From Rhizobium viscosum (GTDB lineage Bacteria; Pseudomonadota; Alphaproteobacteria; Rhizobiales; Rhizobiaceae), in contig NZ_JADBEC010000001.1 in assembly GCF_014873945.1 (NCBI RefSeq), positions 3,365,001 through 3,429,000 of the forward strand: a stretch of 64,000 bases of DNA. The letters run 5' to 3'. Below the pieces are notes generated by a model. The model did not search any database. It was not told where the DNA came from and worked only from the letters and a program-made list of their open reading frames with translations. Below, in pieces: positions 25,316 through 35,126 of the stretch (its first letter is position 1; each line of letters starts with the position of its first letter). The translations under genes and the position numbers were made by a program.

Positions 25316-26491
25316 ATGGCAGTCGACTTCAGGTTCATCGTCATCGGCCGCGGCATGATGGGTGCAGCGGCCGCAAAGTATCTGGCACGCCGGACGGACG
25401 GCGTTGCCGTCATCGGTCCGGACGAGCCTGAAGACCGCAAGGCGCACGAAGGCGTCTTCGCCAGCCACTATGATGAAGGACGCATCACCCGCACCATCGA
25501 TCCGGACCGCGACTGGGCCTTGCTCGCCAATCGCTCCATCGCCCGCTATGGCGGGATCGCCGAAGAAAGCGGCGTGGAGTTCTATACGGAAGCAGGCTGC
25601 CTCGCTGTGGGGCCTCCGGGTAGCGATTATCTTGCCGCCACGCAACGGGCTGCGACCTCGCTCGGCGTCGAGACGGCTTCTTTCGAGGGAGAAGGGCTGA
25701 AGAGACAATTTCCTTACTTCGATTTTCTTGCCGACAGTAACGGCATTTTCGAAGCGAAGGGAGCAGGGCATATCAGTCCGCGAAAGCTGGTAAAGGCGCA
25801 GTCGCTGCTTGCTGAAAAGGCAGGTGCGGCCGTCATCCGCGATCACGCCACTTCGATCCGAGAGGAAGGTGGGGCGGCTGTCGTCACGACTGATGGCGGC
25901 GACGTCTGGCGAGCCGAGAAAGTGCTGCTTGCAGCTGGTGGTTTTTCCATTTCGCAGAATCTCTTGCCGCAATCGGTTGATATGACGGTTTACGGGCGCA
26001 CCGTGACCCTTTTCGAAGTAGCGGAAGAGGATGCGCATCGCTTTGCCGGCATGCCGTCGCTGATCCTCGATGCACCCGGCATCGATATCTACCTGCTGCC
26101 GCCGATCCGTTACTCCGATGGCAGGCTCTATCTGAAGATCGGCGGTGATCCGGACAATCTGGTGCTGAACAATGACAAGGACATGCGTGCGTGGTTCCGC
26201 ACCGATGGGCGCGAAGTTGCGCGTGAACACTTCAAGGGTATCGTTGCACGCATCGTGCCGGAACTCGAGGCGCGGTCCATTTCGAGTGCATCCTGCGTGG
26301 TCTCCTATACGAAGAGCCGTTATCCGATGATCGGCTATACCGCTTCGCCGCATATTGCCGTCTTGACGGGCTGCATGGGAACATCTGCCAAGAGCTCCGA
26401 CGAGGTCGGCAGGCTGGGAGCCGAACTCATTCTCGAAGGCAGAATCAAGGACCAGGGCTACGCCACGGATTTCGCACCTTATTTCCATTGA
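25316..26491 (+). CDS. FAD-dependent oxidoreductase, DAO/sarcosine-oxidase-like
   Basis: This 391-residue protein opens with a Rossmann FAD site (FRFIVIGRGMMGAAAAKYLA, with the spacing of GxGxxG). The FAD-dependent DAO pattern continues with KVLLAAGGF in the middle and a C-terminal segment (YPMIGYTASPHIAVLTGCMG) that would close the flavin site. Relatives oxidise N-methyl or amino groups of small amino acids to imines with H2O2 production. The substrate is not evident. AGAGGTGAG precedes the ATG. It is followed by rnpB. Confidence 0.85.
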   Translation: MAVDFRFIVIGRGMMGAAAAKYLARRTDGVAVIGPDEPEDRKAHEGVFASHYDEGRITRTIDPDRDWALLANRSIARYGGIAEESGVEFYTEAGCLAVGPPGSDYLAATQRAATSLGVETASFEGEGLKRQFPYFDFLADSNGIFEAKGAGHISPRKLVKAQSLLAEKAGAAVIRDHATSIREEGGAAVVTTDGGDVWRAEKVLLAAGGFSISQNLLPQSVDMTVYGRTVTLFEVAEEDAHRFAGMPSLILDAPGIDIYLLPPIRYSDGRLYLKIGGDPDNLVLNNDKDMRAWFRTDGREVAREHFKGIVARIVPELEARSISSASCVVSYTKSRYPMIGYTASPHIAVLTGCMGTSAKSSDEVGRLGAELILEGRIKDQGYATDFAPYFH

Positions 26492-26510
26492 GCATGGTTC
26501 CCATATTTCG

Positions 26511-26538
26511 TTGGCATTTGCGTGCTTCCTCGTTTAAG
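26511..26538 (+). promoter_or_regulatory. Putative rnpB promoter
   Basis: TTGGCA at 26511-26516 and TTTAAG at 26533-26538 are spaced by 16 bases and end about 7-10 bases before the predicted 5' end of RNase P RNA. This is a plausible housekeeping promoter read by eye. Confidence 0.4.
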
Positions 26539-26544
26539 GGAGCC

Positions 26545-26942
26545 CCTGCCAGTTGGCCGGGCAGCCGCGCTTTACCAATGCCGAAAGGCGGTAGGGTGAG
26601 GAAAGTCCGGGCTCCACGGAAACACGGTGCCGGATAACGTCCGGCGAGGGCGACCTCAGGGAAAGTGCCACAGAAAGCAAACCGCCCGTCATGACGGGTA
26701 AGGGTGAAAGGGTGGGGTAAGAGCCCACCGCATCTCCGGCAACGGATATGGCACGGTAAACCCCACCGGGAGCAAAACCGAATAGGGATGACGCGGTTGG
26801 CGAAAGCCTTCCGGCCTGTTTCTGGGTCAGTCATCCGGGTGGGTTGCGTGAGGCAGCGTGCAAGCGCTGTCCCAGATGAATGGCTGCCACGTTCCGGTTC
26901 GCCGGAGCCATACAGAACCCGGCTTACAGGCCAACTGGCGAT
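26545..26942 (+). ncRNA. rnpB: RNase P RNA
   Basis: The RNA subunit of RNase P trims tRNA 5' leaders and is itself the catalyst. The terminal P1 helix is visible as GCCAGTTGGCC (26548-26558) pairing with GGCCAACTGGC (26929-26939). The conserved core GAGGAAAGTCCGGGCTCCAC follows near 26598. The 3' core has AGATGAATGGCTGCC and ACAGAACCCGGCTTA at about 26874-26926. Size and order of these blocks match alphaproteobacterial rnpB. The exact ends are estimates. Several open frames cross it and are not genes. Confidence 0.95.
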
Positions 26943-27372
26943 TACCTTTTCCGGCGTCCGCTTTGCGGCAAAATCCGATTTTCTTGCTATCAAGCCATTG
27001 AAATGTCTGAAATGGGGGCAAGGTCTCGCGGGCCTAGTCTGGCCGGATTTCCCGTTCGCTCGGGGTACTTCGGGTGGTGTCTGAGAATCGCTTTCCTAAC
27101 CCTTTGTTAAACTTAACGGCTTATAAATGTTTGATACTGCGCCCACCTCAAAATGGGCTCATCCCATTGACGCCCATATGGTCCCATGCTATCCCAAATG
27201 CGCACTGCATCAGGGCAATCATCTGCCCATCCATCGCAAAGCAAAGGCGTCTTCCGGATCGGAAGCGTCGGGAGGACCCTGGTTCTTTCGGCTTGCGTAG
27301 CTGTGCCTGACTTTGAGGGTTTCGGGTGGCTGAGGGCTTTCCGGGCTCTTTCGGAAACGGATGTTTCGTGTC
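26943..27372. other. Leader region between rnpB and mraZ
   Basis: These 430 bases hold the dcw-cluster promoter. Visible elements are a GTTAA-AC-TTAAC palindrome (27106-27117), an AT-rich stretch with GATACT at 27133-27138 as a possible -10 box, a GCCCA/TGGGC hairpin (27141-27158), and the four NCCCA boxes at 27163-27196. No convincing gene was found. Confidence 0.6.
27163..27196 (-). promoter_or_regulatory. Array of four MraZ-type boxes upstream of mraZ
   Basis: CCCA begins at 27163, 27173, 27183 and 27193, an exact 10-base period. On the minus strand this reads TGGGN with 5-base spacers, the pattern reported for E. coli MraZ binding at its own promoter (three repeats there). The array lies 165-210 bases before the mraZ start and just after a possible -10 box. 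It probably mediates autoregulation of the dcw cluster. Confidence 0.65.
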
Positions 27373-27810
27373 ATGAGCCGCTTCCTTTCGAATGCGACCA
27401 ACAGGATCGATGCCAAGGGACGGGTTTCCGTGCCGGCGGCTTTTCGTTCCGTGCTGGCGCAGCGCAATATTCAGGAGGTTTATTGCTTCCAGGATTTTGT
27501 GTTTCCGGCGATCAGCGTCGGCGGTTCGGATCTTCTGGAAAGGTTCGAGCGGCAGATTGCGGCGGAAGATCCGTTTTCGCCGGATGCAAACGAGATGTCG
27601 CTTCTCATTCATGGGGGCGGGGTCTTCATGAAGCTCGACGCCGAGGGTCGGTTGATGGTCACGGATTTCATTCGCGACTTCACCGGTATTTCGGACGAGG
27701 TGACCTTCGTGGGTCGGGCGGATCACTTTCAGCTCTGGCAGCCGCAAGCATTCGCGGCCGCGCAGGCGCAGGCACGAGGGGAGCGCAAGCTGGCGGGCAA
27801 GCGTTCCTGA
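27373..27810 (+). CDS. mraZ: Transcriptional regulator MraZ
   Basis: This 145-residue protein has two SpoVT/AbrB-like halves. Each carries the conserved motif: [16 protein letters not shown] (about residues 9-24) and [15 protein letters not shown] (about residues 88-102). MraZ forms a ring and binds repeated DNA boxes to repress its own cluster. It heads the dcw cluster, as in most bacteria. The start at 27373 follows the usual family N-terminus (M-S/N-R-F-L-S); an in-frame ATG at 27361 has the better-placed GGA and would add four residues. The rsmH gene begins 17 bases after the stop. Confidence 0.92.
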   Translation: MSRFLSNATNRIDAKGRVSVPAAFRSVLAQRNIQEVYCFQDFVFPAISVGGSDLLERFERQIAAEDPFSPDANEMSLLIHGGGVFMKLDAEGRLMVTDFIRDFTGISDEVTFVGRADHFQLWQPQAFAAAQAQARGERKLAGKRS

Positions 27811-27827
27811 GCGAACGAGGGAACGGA

Positions 27828-28853
27828 ATGGTGGCGAATCCTGGCGGAGGTTCAACTGAAGCCGGTGGCGGACCGGTTCGCCACATTCCGGTTCTTCTCA
27901 AGGAAGTGCTTGCGGCGCTGGAGCCTTCTTCCGGCAAGATCATTCTCGATGGCACCTTTGGCGCGGGCGGATACACGTCCGCCATTCTCGGTGCCGGTGC
28001 TGATGTGATCGCGCTCGATCGCGATCCGACGGCGATTGCGGCGGGCCAGGCACTCGTCGCCGCGCATGGCGGTCATCTCAAGCTCATCCATTCGCAGTTT
28101 TCGCAACTTGCCGATCATGCGCCTGATGGCGGGCTCGATGGTGTCGTGCTTGATATCGGCGTTTCCTCCATGCAGATCGATGAGGCCGAGCGCGGCTTCT
28201 CGTTTCAGAAGAGTGGCCCGCTCGACATGCGCATGTCGGCTGCGGGCGTTTCTGCCGCCGATGTCGTCAACCGCGCCAAGGTCGCCGATCTCATCCGGAT
28301 ATTCCACTATCTCGGCGAGGAAAATCAGGCGCCGCGCATCGCGCATGCCATCGAGAAGCATCGCGCCGAAAAACCCTTTGAGACGACGCGTGATCTTGCC
28401 GGCCTCATCGAACTGGTGACGCCACGCAAGATGAAGGACAAGATCCATCCGGCAACGCGCGTCTTCCAGGCGCTGCGCATCTTCGTCAATGACGAGCTCG
28501 GCGAATTGGCGCAGGCGCTGTTTGCCGCCGAGCGGGCGCTGAAGCCCGGCGGTCGCCTCGTCGTCGTCACCTTCCATTCACTGGAAGACCGTATCGTCAA
28601 GAAATTCTTCTCCGACCGCGCCGGCAAGGCGTCGGGTTCGCGACATCTGCCGATCGCGCATGAGCGCGCCGCGACCTTCGAGCCGGTCGGCAAGTCGATG
28701 GTTTCGGCCAGCGAAGAAGAGGCTCAGACCAATCCGCGCGCCCGCTCCGCCAAGCTGCGTGCCGGCCAGCGCACCGGCGCTCCCGCAGAAGCCGAAGACA
28801 TGTCGCTCTTCGGATTCCCCAATCTTGCCAGCCTCGGAAAGCTTGGAGCTTGA
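27828..28853 (+). CDS. rsmH: 16S rRNA (cytosine(1402)-N(4))-methyltransferase RsmH
   Basis: This 341-residue SAM enzyme (MraW) methylates C1402 of 16S rRNA in the decoding centre. The SAM site is [18 protein letters not shown] (about residues 38-55). Further family motifs are [31 protein letters not shown] and [13 protein letters not shown]. The frame is open far upstream, but homology begins at [12 protein letters not shown], and the ATG at 27828 follows GAGGGAACGG. It lies between mraZ and ftsL, its conserved place in the dcw cluster. Confidence 0.95.
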   Translation: MVANPGGGSTEAGGGPVRHIPVLLKEVLAALEPSSGKIILDGTFGAGGYTSAILGAGADVIALDRDPTAIAAGQALVAAHGGHLKLIHSQFSQLADHAPDGGLDGVVLDIGVSSMQIDEAERGFSFQKSGPLDMRMSAAGVSAADVVNRAKVADLIRIFHYLGEENQAPRIAHAIEKHRAEKPFETTRDLAGLIELVTPRKMKDKIHPATRVFQALRIFVNDELGELAQALFAAERALKPGGRLVVVTFHSLEDRIVKKFFSDRAGKASGSRHLPIAHERAATFEPVGKSMVSASEEEAQTNPRARSAKLRAGQRTGAPAEAEDMSLFGFPNLASLGKLGA

Positions 28854-28854
28854 T

Positions 28855-29295
28855 ATGCTGAGAACGTTCGATCTTGTACTCATCGGCATCATGACGGCGG
28901 CAGCCGCCGTCACTTACACGATCAAGCACCGCGCCGAGCTGAAGCTCGAGGAGGTCCATCGCCTCGAAGCGGAGATCAAGCTGGAGAAGGACACGATCGA
29001 TCTCCTGAAGGCCGACTGGGCGCTGCAATCGCAGCCGAACCGGCTGGAGCGGCTGGTCAATGCCTATAACGGCGAGCTGCAGCTGCAGCCGACGGATTCG
29101 ACATCGCTTGCCCATGCGCGCGAGCTGCCGATGCTGAAATCGCAGGTTCCGCCGCCTGACGTTACTGAAGCTAAGGCTGGGGATGCTAAGACTGGCGCCA
29201 AGTCTGTAGCTGCAGCCAAGTCACAGCCGATCCCGATGCCGGCGCCGCGCGAAACTGAGGACGCGGACCAGATCGAAACGGGGGCGGTGGAATAA
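28855..29295 (+). CDS. ftsL: Cell division protein FtsL
   Basis: This 146-residue protein has an N-terminal membrane segment (about residues 5-22) followed by a coiled-coil (about residues 27-65; LKLEEVHRLEAEIKLEKDTI), the FtsL layout. The NRLERLVNAYN stretch matches the end of the coiled-coil in rhizobial FtsL. A Lys/Ala/Pro-rich tail (residues 95-146) is longer than in E. coli. FtsL would link FtsQ-FtsB to the FtsWI synthase at the septum. It begins one base after the rsmH stop and its stop overlaps the ftsI start by one base. Assignment rests on position and topology. Confidence 0.85.
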   Translation: MLRTFDLVLIGIMTAAAAVTYTIKHRAELKLEEVHRLEAEIKLEKDTIDLLKADWALQSQPNRLERLVNAYNGELQLQPTDSTSLAHARELPMLKSQVPPPDVTEAKAGDAKTGAKSVAAAKSQPIPMPAPRETEDADQIETGAVE

Positions 29296-31043
29296 TGTCC
29301 TTTCTTTCCCGCATCATGGTGCTGAAGAGCCAGGCGCATTTTTCCGCCGGCGTCTACGACCGCTTCGGTGCACCCTCGGGCATGGCGATCGAAGGCTCGC
29401 GCAAGCGCAAGACCGGACAGGCCAGGAGCCGCGTCGGCCTGCTGATCGTCGGCTTTACCGCCCTCTATGCAGTCATCGGCGCCCGTATGGTCGAATATGG
29501 AATGAAGGAACCGGAATCGGTCTCGTCTATCCTGCCGCCTGATCGGCTGATGGCATCGCGCCCAGATATTGTCGACCGCAACGGCGAAATCCTGGCGACC
29601 GATATCCGTACTGTTTCGCTGTTTGCCGAGCCGAACAAGATTGTCGATACCGACGAGGCCGTCGAGAAGCTGCAGACGGTGCTTTCCGACCTCGATGTCA
29701 AGGACACCTACAAGAAGCTCTCGAACCGCACCTCACATTTCGCCTGGCTGCGCCGCCAGCTGACGCCGAAGCAGCAGAGCCAGATCCTGGCGCTTGGCAT
29801 TCCCGGCATCGGTTTCCGTCCGGAAAAGCGCCGTTTCTATCCGGGTGGCGCGACGGCCGCGCATATCCTCGGTTATGTCAACATCGACAACCGCGGCGTT
29901 GCCGGCATGGAGAAATATATCGACGATCAGGGACTTGCCGATCTCGCCTCGGTCGGCATGACGAGCAACCAGCCGTTGGAGCCGGTGCGTCTTTCGATCG
30001 ATGTGCGTGTGCAGGCGATCGTGCGCGATGTCGTTGTCAATGCCGTGGTCAACTACAAGGCCAAGGGGGCAGGGGCCGCAGTGCTCGACGCGCATACCGG
30101 CGAAGTGATTGCCATGGCGTCCGCGCCGGATTTCGATCCCAACAATCCGCAGGAAGGATCCAAGGACGGCTGGTTGAACCGCATGTCGAACGGCACGTTC
30201 GAAATGGGCTCCACCTTTAAGACCTTCTCGACCGCCATGGCGATCGATAGCGGCAAGGTTTCGCTGAAGGACAGTTTCGACGCCACCAATCCGATCCGTA
30301 TCGGCGGCTTTACCATCAAAGACTTCCACGGCCAGCGCCGCTGGCTGACGGTTCCTGAGATCTTCGAATATTCCTCCAACATCGGCACGGCGCGAATGAT
30401 CGATATCGTCGGCATGGAAATGCAGAAGGAATATCTGACGCGTCTCGGTCTGCTCACCAAGATGCAGACCGAACTGCCCGAAGTGAAGATGCCGAGCCAA
30501 CCGCGCGTCTGGAAAAAGATCAACTCCATCACGATCTCCTTCGGCCATGGCGTGGCCACGACGCCGCTGCAGACGGCGGTTGCCGGTGCCGCGCTCATCA
30601 ATGGGGGCAAGCTGATCGAGCCGACCTTCTTGCCGCGTAATCGCGAGCAGGCCGATGAAGTCGCCGAAATGGTCATCAAGAAAAGCACCAGCGACGATAT
30701 CCGCTATCTCTTCAAGCTGAATGGTGTGAAAGGCTCCGGCCGCAACGCCGATGTGCCGGGGTTTCATGTCGGCGGCAAGACCGGCACGGCCGACAAGGTC
30801 GTCAACGGTCGCTACGCCAACAACCTGAATTTCAACGCTTTTCTGGCGGCTTTCCCGATCGACAATCCGAAATATGTGGTGCTGACCTTCTGCGACGAAC
30901 CGCTTGACGGCGAGCAGCATCAGCGTATCGCCGCCTATACGGCAGCACCCATGGTCAAGAACATCGTGCGCCGCGCAGCCCCCATCCTCGGTGTCGAGCC
31001 GGAATTTGGCGAAGACGGCTCGGCCTTGTTGGTGTCTTATTGA
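29295..31043 (+). CDS. ftsI: Septal peptidoglycan transpeptidase FtsI (PBP3)
   Basis: This 582-residue class B penicillin-binding protein has one N-terminal membrane anchor (about residues 47-66) and a pedestal domain that includes SRPDIVDRNGEILATDI. Its transpeptidase domain has all three motifs: STFK (306-309), SSN (360-362) and KTGT (495-498). It crosslinks septal murein with FtsW. The start overlaps the ftsL stop, so translation is coupled. The basic N-terminal cytoplasmic tail (SRKRKTGQARSR) is typical of rhizobial FtsI. Confidence 0.94.
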   Translation: MSFLSRIMVLKSQAHFSAGVYDRFGAPSGMAIEGSRKRKTGQARSRVGLLIVGFTALYAVIGARMVEYGMKEPESVSSILPPDRLMASRPDIVDRNGEILATDIRTVSLFAEPNKIVDTDEAVEKLQTVLSDLDVKDTYKKLSNRTSHFAWLRRQLTPKQQSQILALGIPGIGFRPEKRRFYPGGATAAHILGYVNIDNRGVAGMEKYIDDQGLADLASVGMTSNQPLEPVRLSIDVRVQAIVRDVVVNAVVNYKAKGAGAAVLDAHTGEVIAMASAPDFDPNNPQEGSKDGWLNRMSNGTFEMGSTFKTFSTAMAIDSGKVSLKDSFDATNPIRIGGFTIKDFHGQRRWLTVPEIFEYSSNIGTARMIDIVGMEMQKEYLTRLGLLTKMQTELPEVKMPSQPRVWKKINSITISFGHGVATTPLQTAVAGAALINGGKLIEPTFLPRNREQADEVAEMVIKKSTSDDIRYLFKLNGVKGSGRNADVPGFHVGGKTGTADKVVNGRYANNLNFNAFLAAFPIDNPKYVVLTFCDEPLDGEQHQRIAAYTAAPMVKNIVRRAAPILGVEPEFGEDGSALLVSY

Positions 31044-31107
31044 GTGTGAATCAATGTCGGTGTCGATTCGTAAGGGGCGATCGACCTGAACCAGAAAAGT
31101 GCATTCG

Positions 31108-32568
31108 ATGAAATTGCGGGACCTCGCCGGAAATGCGTTTCCGGAACTCAAAGCTGAACTTGAAGGACCGGCCGGGGCGCTGGATATAACGGGATTGTCT
31201 TCCGACAGCCGAAAGATCATACCCGGAATGGCTTTCGTGGCGATTGCCGGTTCCAAGGCTGATGGTGCGGGCTTCATCGCCGATGCGGTTGCAAAAGGTG
31301 CTGCCGTTGTCGTCGCATCACATGCGGCTGAGACTTCCGTACCGGTTCTGGTCGTTTCCGAGCCGCGGCGTTTTCTCTCTGTTGCCGCCTCGCATTTCTA
31401 CGGCCGTCAGCCGGAGACGATGGTTGCGGTGACGGGCACTGCCGGCAAGACTTCGGTTGCCTCCTTCGTCAGGCAGATCTGGGCGCATGCCGGCCACGCG
31501 GCCGCCATGATCGGCACGACCGGTGTCATCTCGCCGACGCGCAATGAATATGGCTCGCTGACGACGCCTGATACCGTATCGCTGCACGAGCTGCTCGCCG
31601 AACTCGCCGATGAAGGCGTCACACATGCCTCGATGGAGGCTTCCAGCCACGGCCTGGACCAGTATCGCCTCGACGGCGTGAAGCTCGCGGCCGCCGCCTT
31701 CACCAATCTCGGCCGCGACCACATGGACTACCATCCGACGGTCGAAGACTATATGGCAGCGAAGATGCATCTCTTCGATCGGGTGCTGCCGAAGGGCTCG
31801 CCCGCTATCATCTTCGCCGACGATCCGTGGTCGGAGCAGGCAATCAAGGCGGCGACAGCTGCCGGCCACGATGTGCGCACGGTTGGGCGCAAGGGTGCCT
31901 ATCTGACGCTGAAGCGTGTCGAGCATTTCCGTCACAAGCAGGTCGCGGAAGTTCATGCCGAAGGCGAGATCTTCGAAGTCGATATTCCGCTTGCCGGGGA
32001 TTTCCAGATCGCCAATGCGCTGGTTGCTGCGGCACTTGCCATGTCGACCGGCGTTCCGGCAAAGGTTGCGATGGCGGCACTCGAAAAGCTGCAGGGCGCT
32101 TCCGGCCGTCTTGAGCTGGTCGGTCATACCAAGGACGGCGCGCTCGCCTATGTCGATTACGCCCACAAGCCGGACGCGCTGGAAAATGTGCTAAACTCGG
32201 TGCGTCCGTTCACGACGGGGCGCGTCATCGTCGTTTTCGGCTGCGGCGGCGACCGCGACCGTGGCAAGCGGCCGATCATGGGCGAAATCGCCTGCCGGCT
32301 TGCCGACGTCGTGATCGTTACCGATGATAATCCGCGCTCGGAAGAGCCGGCTGCGATCCGCTCCCAGATCATGGCGGCGGCGAAATGCGCTTCCGAGATC
32401 GGTGACCGCGCGCAGGCGATCCGCGAGGCGGTTCTGCAGTTGAAATCCGGCGATACGCTGATCGTCGCCGGCAAGGGACATGAAGAGGGGCAGACGGTCG
32501 GTAGCGTTACGCTGCCGTTTTCCGATCATGCCGAAGTGCGCAAGGCTTTGGAGGAGCGGGTACCATGA
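31108..32568 (+). CDS. murE: UDP-MurNAc-L-Ala-D-Glu:meso-diaminopimelate ligase MurE
   Basis: This 486-residue Mur ligase adds the third residue of the stem peptide. The ATP loop is [13 protein letters not shown] (about residues 107-119). [14 protein letters not shown] is the conserved central motif. [10 protein letters not shown] near residue 410 contains the DNPR signature that selects meso-DAP, consistent with a Gram-negative wall. The ATG at 31108 is used; a GTG nine bases upstream is less likely. The end overlaps murF by 4 bases. Confidence 0.95.
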   Translation: MKLRDLAGNAFPELKAELEGPAGALDITGLSSDSRKIIPGMAFVAIAGSKADGAGFIADAVAKGAAVVVASHAAETSVPVLVVSEPRRFLSVAASHFYGRQPETMVAVTGTAGKTSVASFVRQIWAHAGHAAAMIGTTGVISPTRNEYGSLTTPDTVSLHELLAELADEGVTHASMEASSHGLDQYRLDGVKLAAAAFTNLGRDHMDYHPTVEDYMAAKMHLFDRVLPKGSPAIIFADDPWSEQAIKAATAAGHDVRTVGRKGAYLTLKRVEHFRHKQVAEVHAEGEIFEVDIPLAGDFQIANALVAAALAMSTGVPAKVAMAALEKLQGASGRLELVGHTKDGALAYVDYAHKPDALENVLNSVRPFTTGRVIVVFGCGGDRDRGKRPIMGEIACRLADVVIVTDDNPRSEEPAAIRSQIMAAAKCASEIGDRAQAIREAVLQLKSGDTLIVAGKGHEEGQTVGSVTLPFSDHAEVRKALEERVP

Positions 32569-33998
32569 ACTGGCTCTGGACCACCGAAGACATGATCGCC
32601 GCGATGGCGGGCCGTCCGTTCGGCTCGCTGCCGCAGGGTATTACCGGCATTTCCATCGACAGCCGCTCGATTGCGCCAGGTGAAGCCTTCTTCGCGATCA
32701 AGGGCGACCGGGTCGACGGGCATGATTTTGCCTCGATGGCGGTGGCAAACGGTGCGTCCTTGCTCGTTGTCAGCGAAGGCCGCCTGCCGGCGATGGGTCG
32801 CCTGACCGTGCCGATGATTGTGGTCGAGGATGTGCTTGCGGCACTCGGCAAGCTGGGACAGGCATCGCGCGAGCGTTCGCGCGCGAAGATCATCGCCGTC
32901 ACCGGCTCGGTCGGCAAGACGACGACGAAGGAAATGCTGCGCCATGTACTGTCTCCCTCCGGCAAGGTGCATGCATCCGTTGCTTCCTTCAACAATCACT
33001 GGGGCGTGCCGCTGACCTTGGCACGCATGCCGATCGACACCTATTTCGGCGTGTTCGAGGTCGGCATGAACCATCCGGACGAGATCCGGCCGCTGGTGAA
33101 GATGATCCGACCTCACGTCGCGGTCGTCACGACAATCGCGCCGGCCCATCTCGGCAATTTCCAGAACGTTCAGGAAATCGCCGCTGCAAAGGCGGAGATC
33201 TTCGAGGGGCTGGAGCCGGGCGGCGACGTCGTGCTCAACCGCGACAACGATCAGTTCAATTTCCTGGAGCAGGCTGCCCAGTCGCTCGGTATCACCAGGA
33301 TCCATTCCTTCGGCCAGCACGCCAAGGCGGAGTTCCGACTCGCTGAATTCAACGGCTCGGACGAAAGCTCGACGCTCTGGATGACTGTTGGAGGCGATAC
33401 CAAGGAAGTGCGCATCGGCGCACCTGGACGCCATATCGCTGAGAATGCGCTGGCTGCATTGGGCGTCGTGACGATCGTCGGCGCCAGCCTCGACAAGGCA
33501 ATCGACGCGCTTGCGACGCTGAAGCCGGAAAAGGGCAGAGGCAAGCGTTACAGGCTTCCGATCGGCAACGGCAGCTTCACACTGATCGACGAGAGCTATA
33601 ACGCCAATCCGGCCTCCATGCGCGCGGCGATCGCGCTGCTTGCGACAGCCGAGCCGATCGGCCGGGGGCGCCGTATCGCCGTGCTCGGCGACATGCTGGA
33701 AATGGGCGAATTTGCCGAGCAGGTACATGCAGATCTTGCCGGCCCGCTGCTTGCCGCCGGTCTCGAACATGTCTGGCTCGCAGGGCCCGAGATGGTGGCG
33801 CTGAAGGAATCGCTTCCCGATAGCGTCGCGGTCGAGCATCGCGAGACGACGGAAGAACTGCTGGAATTCGTATCGAACTCGGTCGCGCCTGGCGACGTGT
33901 TGATGGTGAAGTCGTCTCTGGGGATCGGTTTCGGCAAGATTGTCGCCGCGCTCCTTGACAAGTACCCGCCAGTTTCAGACACGCAACGCGAACCGTGA
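32565..33998 (+). CDS. murF: UDP-MurNAc-tripeptide:D-Ala-D-Ala ligase MurF
   Basis: This 477-residue ligase completes the UDP-MurNAc-pentapeptide. The ATP loop is [15 protein letters not shown] (about residues 111-125). [23 protein letters not shown] and [15 protein letters not shown] are hallmark MurF segments. It starts inside the last codon of murE (ATGA overlap) and lies 20 bases before mraY. D-Ala-D-Ala is made by Ddl, encoded about 11 kb downstream in the same cluster. Confidence 0.95.
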   Translation: MNWLWTTEDMIAAMAGRPFGSLPQGITGISIDSRSIAPGEAFFAIKGDRVDGHDFASMAVANGASLLVVSEGRLPAMGRLTVPMIVVEDVLAALGKLGQASRERSRAKIIAVTGSVGKTTTKEMLRHVLSPSGKVHASVASFNNHWGVPLTLARMPIDTYFGVFEVGMNHPDEIRPLVKMIRPHVAVVTTIAPAHLGNFQNVQEIAAAKAEIFEGLEPGGDVVLNRDNDQFNFLEQAAQSLGITRIHSFGQHAKAEFRLAEFNGSDESSTLWMTVGGDTKEVRIGAPGRHIAENALAALGVVTIVGASLDKAIDALATLKPEKGRGKRYRLPIGNGSFTLIDESYNANPASMRAAIALLATAEPIGRGRRIAVLGDMLEMGEFAEQVHADLAGPLLAAGLEHVWLAGPEMVALKESLPDSVAVEHRETTEELLEFVSNSVAPGDVLMVKSSLGIGFGKIVAALLDKYPPVSDTQREP

Positions 33999-34018
33999 TC
34001 GGGTAAAAGGGGCCTTGA

Positions 34019-35119
34019 ATGCTGATTTGGCTAGTTGAACTGTCGGAATATTTCAAATTTCTGAATTTGTTCAGGTACATTACCTTCCGGGCGGGTGCCG
34101 CTCTCTTTACCTCCGCTCTGATCGTCTTCCTCTTCGGGCCAACTATCATCAACTCGCTGCGCATCCGGCAGGGTAAGGGCCAGCCGATTCGCGCCGACGG
34201 GCCGCAAACGCATTTCAAGAAGGCCGGTACGCCAACCATGGGCGGCCTGATGATCCTTGCCGGCATCGTCGGCGCGTCGCTGCTCTGGGCCGATCTTTCC
34301 AATGTCTATGTTGTCGCAACATTACTGGTGACGCTCGGCTTCGGCGCCATCGGTTTCTATGACGATTACCTCAAGGTCACCAAGCAGAGCCACAAGGGCT
34401 TTTCGGGCAAGGCGCGTCTCGGCATCGAGTTCATCATTGCCGGCATTGCCGTCTATTTCATGATGCGCACGGCGCTCGTCTCGGGTCCGGCAGGCTCCAC
34501 CTTCGGCTCCTCGATTGCATTCCCCTTCTTCAAGGACTTCCTGATCAATATCGGCATCATGTTCGTCGTCTTCGGCGGCTTCGTCATCGTCGGCGCCGGC
34601 AATGCCGTAAACCTGACCGATGGCCTCGACGGCCTTGCCATCGTACCGGTCATGATTGCCGCCGCCGCCTTCGGCATCATCGCCTATCTCGCCGGTAATG
34701 CGGTCTTTGCGAATTACCTGCAGATCAATTTCGTGCCCGGTACCGGCGAGCTTGCCGTCGTGCTCGGCGCCGTTATCGGCGCGGGCCTCGGCTTCCTTTG
34801 GTTCAACGCCCCTCCGGCGGCGATCTTCATGGGGGATACCGGGTCGCTGGCGCTCGGCGGCACGATCGGCACGGTTGCTGTTGCCACCAAGCATGAGATC
34901 GTCATGGCGATCGTCGGCGGCCTGTTCGTCATGGAGACCCTCTCGGTCATCATCCAGGTCGGCTTCTTCAAGATGACTGGCCGGCGCGTCTTCCTCATGG
35001 CGCCGATCCACCACCATTTCGAAAAGAAGGGCTGGACGGAGAGCCAGGTGGTGATCCGTTTCTGGATCATTGCCGTCGGCCTTGCCATGCTCGGCCTCTC
35101 CACCCTGAAGCTGCGGTGA
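34019..35119 (+). CDS. mraY: Phospho-MurNAc-pentapeptide transferase MraY
   Basis: This 366-residue polytopic membrane enzyme has about ten helices. It transfers phospho-MurNAc-pentapeptide to undecaprenyl phosphate, making lipid I. Diagnostic motifs are [10 protein letters not shown] (substrate/Mg loop), the first aspartate pair in [33 protein letters not shown] and [12 protein letters not shown] near the C-terminus. AAGGGG precedes the ATG. It is one of the most conserved genes in the cluster, and no key residue is missing. Confidence 0.96.
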   Translation: MLIWLVELSEYFKFLNLFRYITFRAGAALFTSALIVFLFGPTIINSLRIRQGKGQPIRADGPQTHFKKAGTPTMGGLMILAGIVGASLLWADLSNVYVVATLLVTLGFGAIGFYDDYLKVTKQSHKGFSGKARLGIEFIIAGIAVYFMMRTALVSGPAGSTFGSSIAFPFFKDFLINIGIMFVVFGGFVIVGAGNAVNLTDGLDGLAIVPVMIAAAAFGIIAYLAGNAVFANYLQINFVPGTGELAVVLGAVIGAGLGFLWFNAPPAAIFMGDTGSLALGGTIGTVAVATKHEIVMAIVGGLFVMETLSVIIQVGFFKMTGRRVFLMAPIHHHFEKKGWTESQVVIRFWIIAVGLAMLGLSTLKLR

Positions 35120-35126
35120 GGCGGTC

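Noticed and set aside
26445..26993. Open frames across the RNase P RNA
   Set aside because: The conserved rnpB core and P1 helix explain this DNA, and none of the translated texts resembles a protein.
27314..27346. GGG-rich repeats just before mraZ as the MraZ operator
   Set aside because: The GGG triplets are spaced 7, 10 and 9 bases apart, so they lack the regular period. The CCCA array at 27163-27196 fits exactly.
27186..27827. N-terminal extension of RsmH by 214 codons
   Set aside because: The extension overlaps mraZ in another frame, and RsmH homology begins only after the ATG at 27828, which has its own ribosome site.
29733..31277. Minus-strand frame of 514 codons opposite ftsI-murE
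   Set aside because: It is a codon-bias shadow of ftsI and murE and crosses their boundary with no gene-like start.
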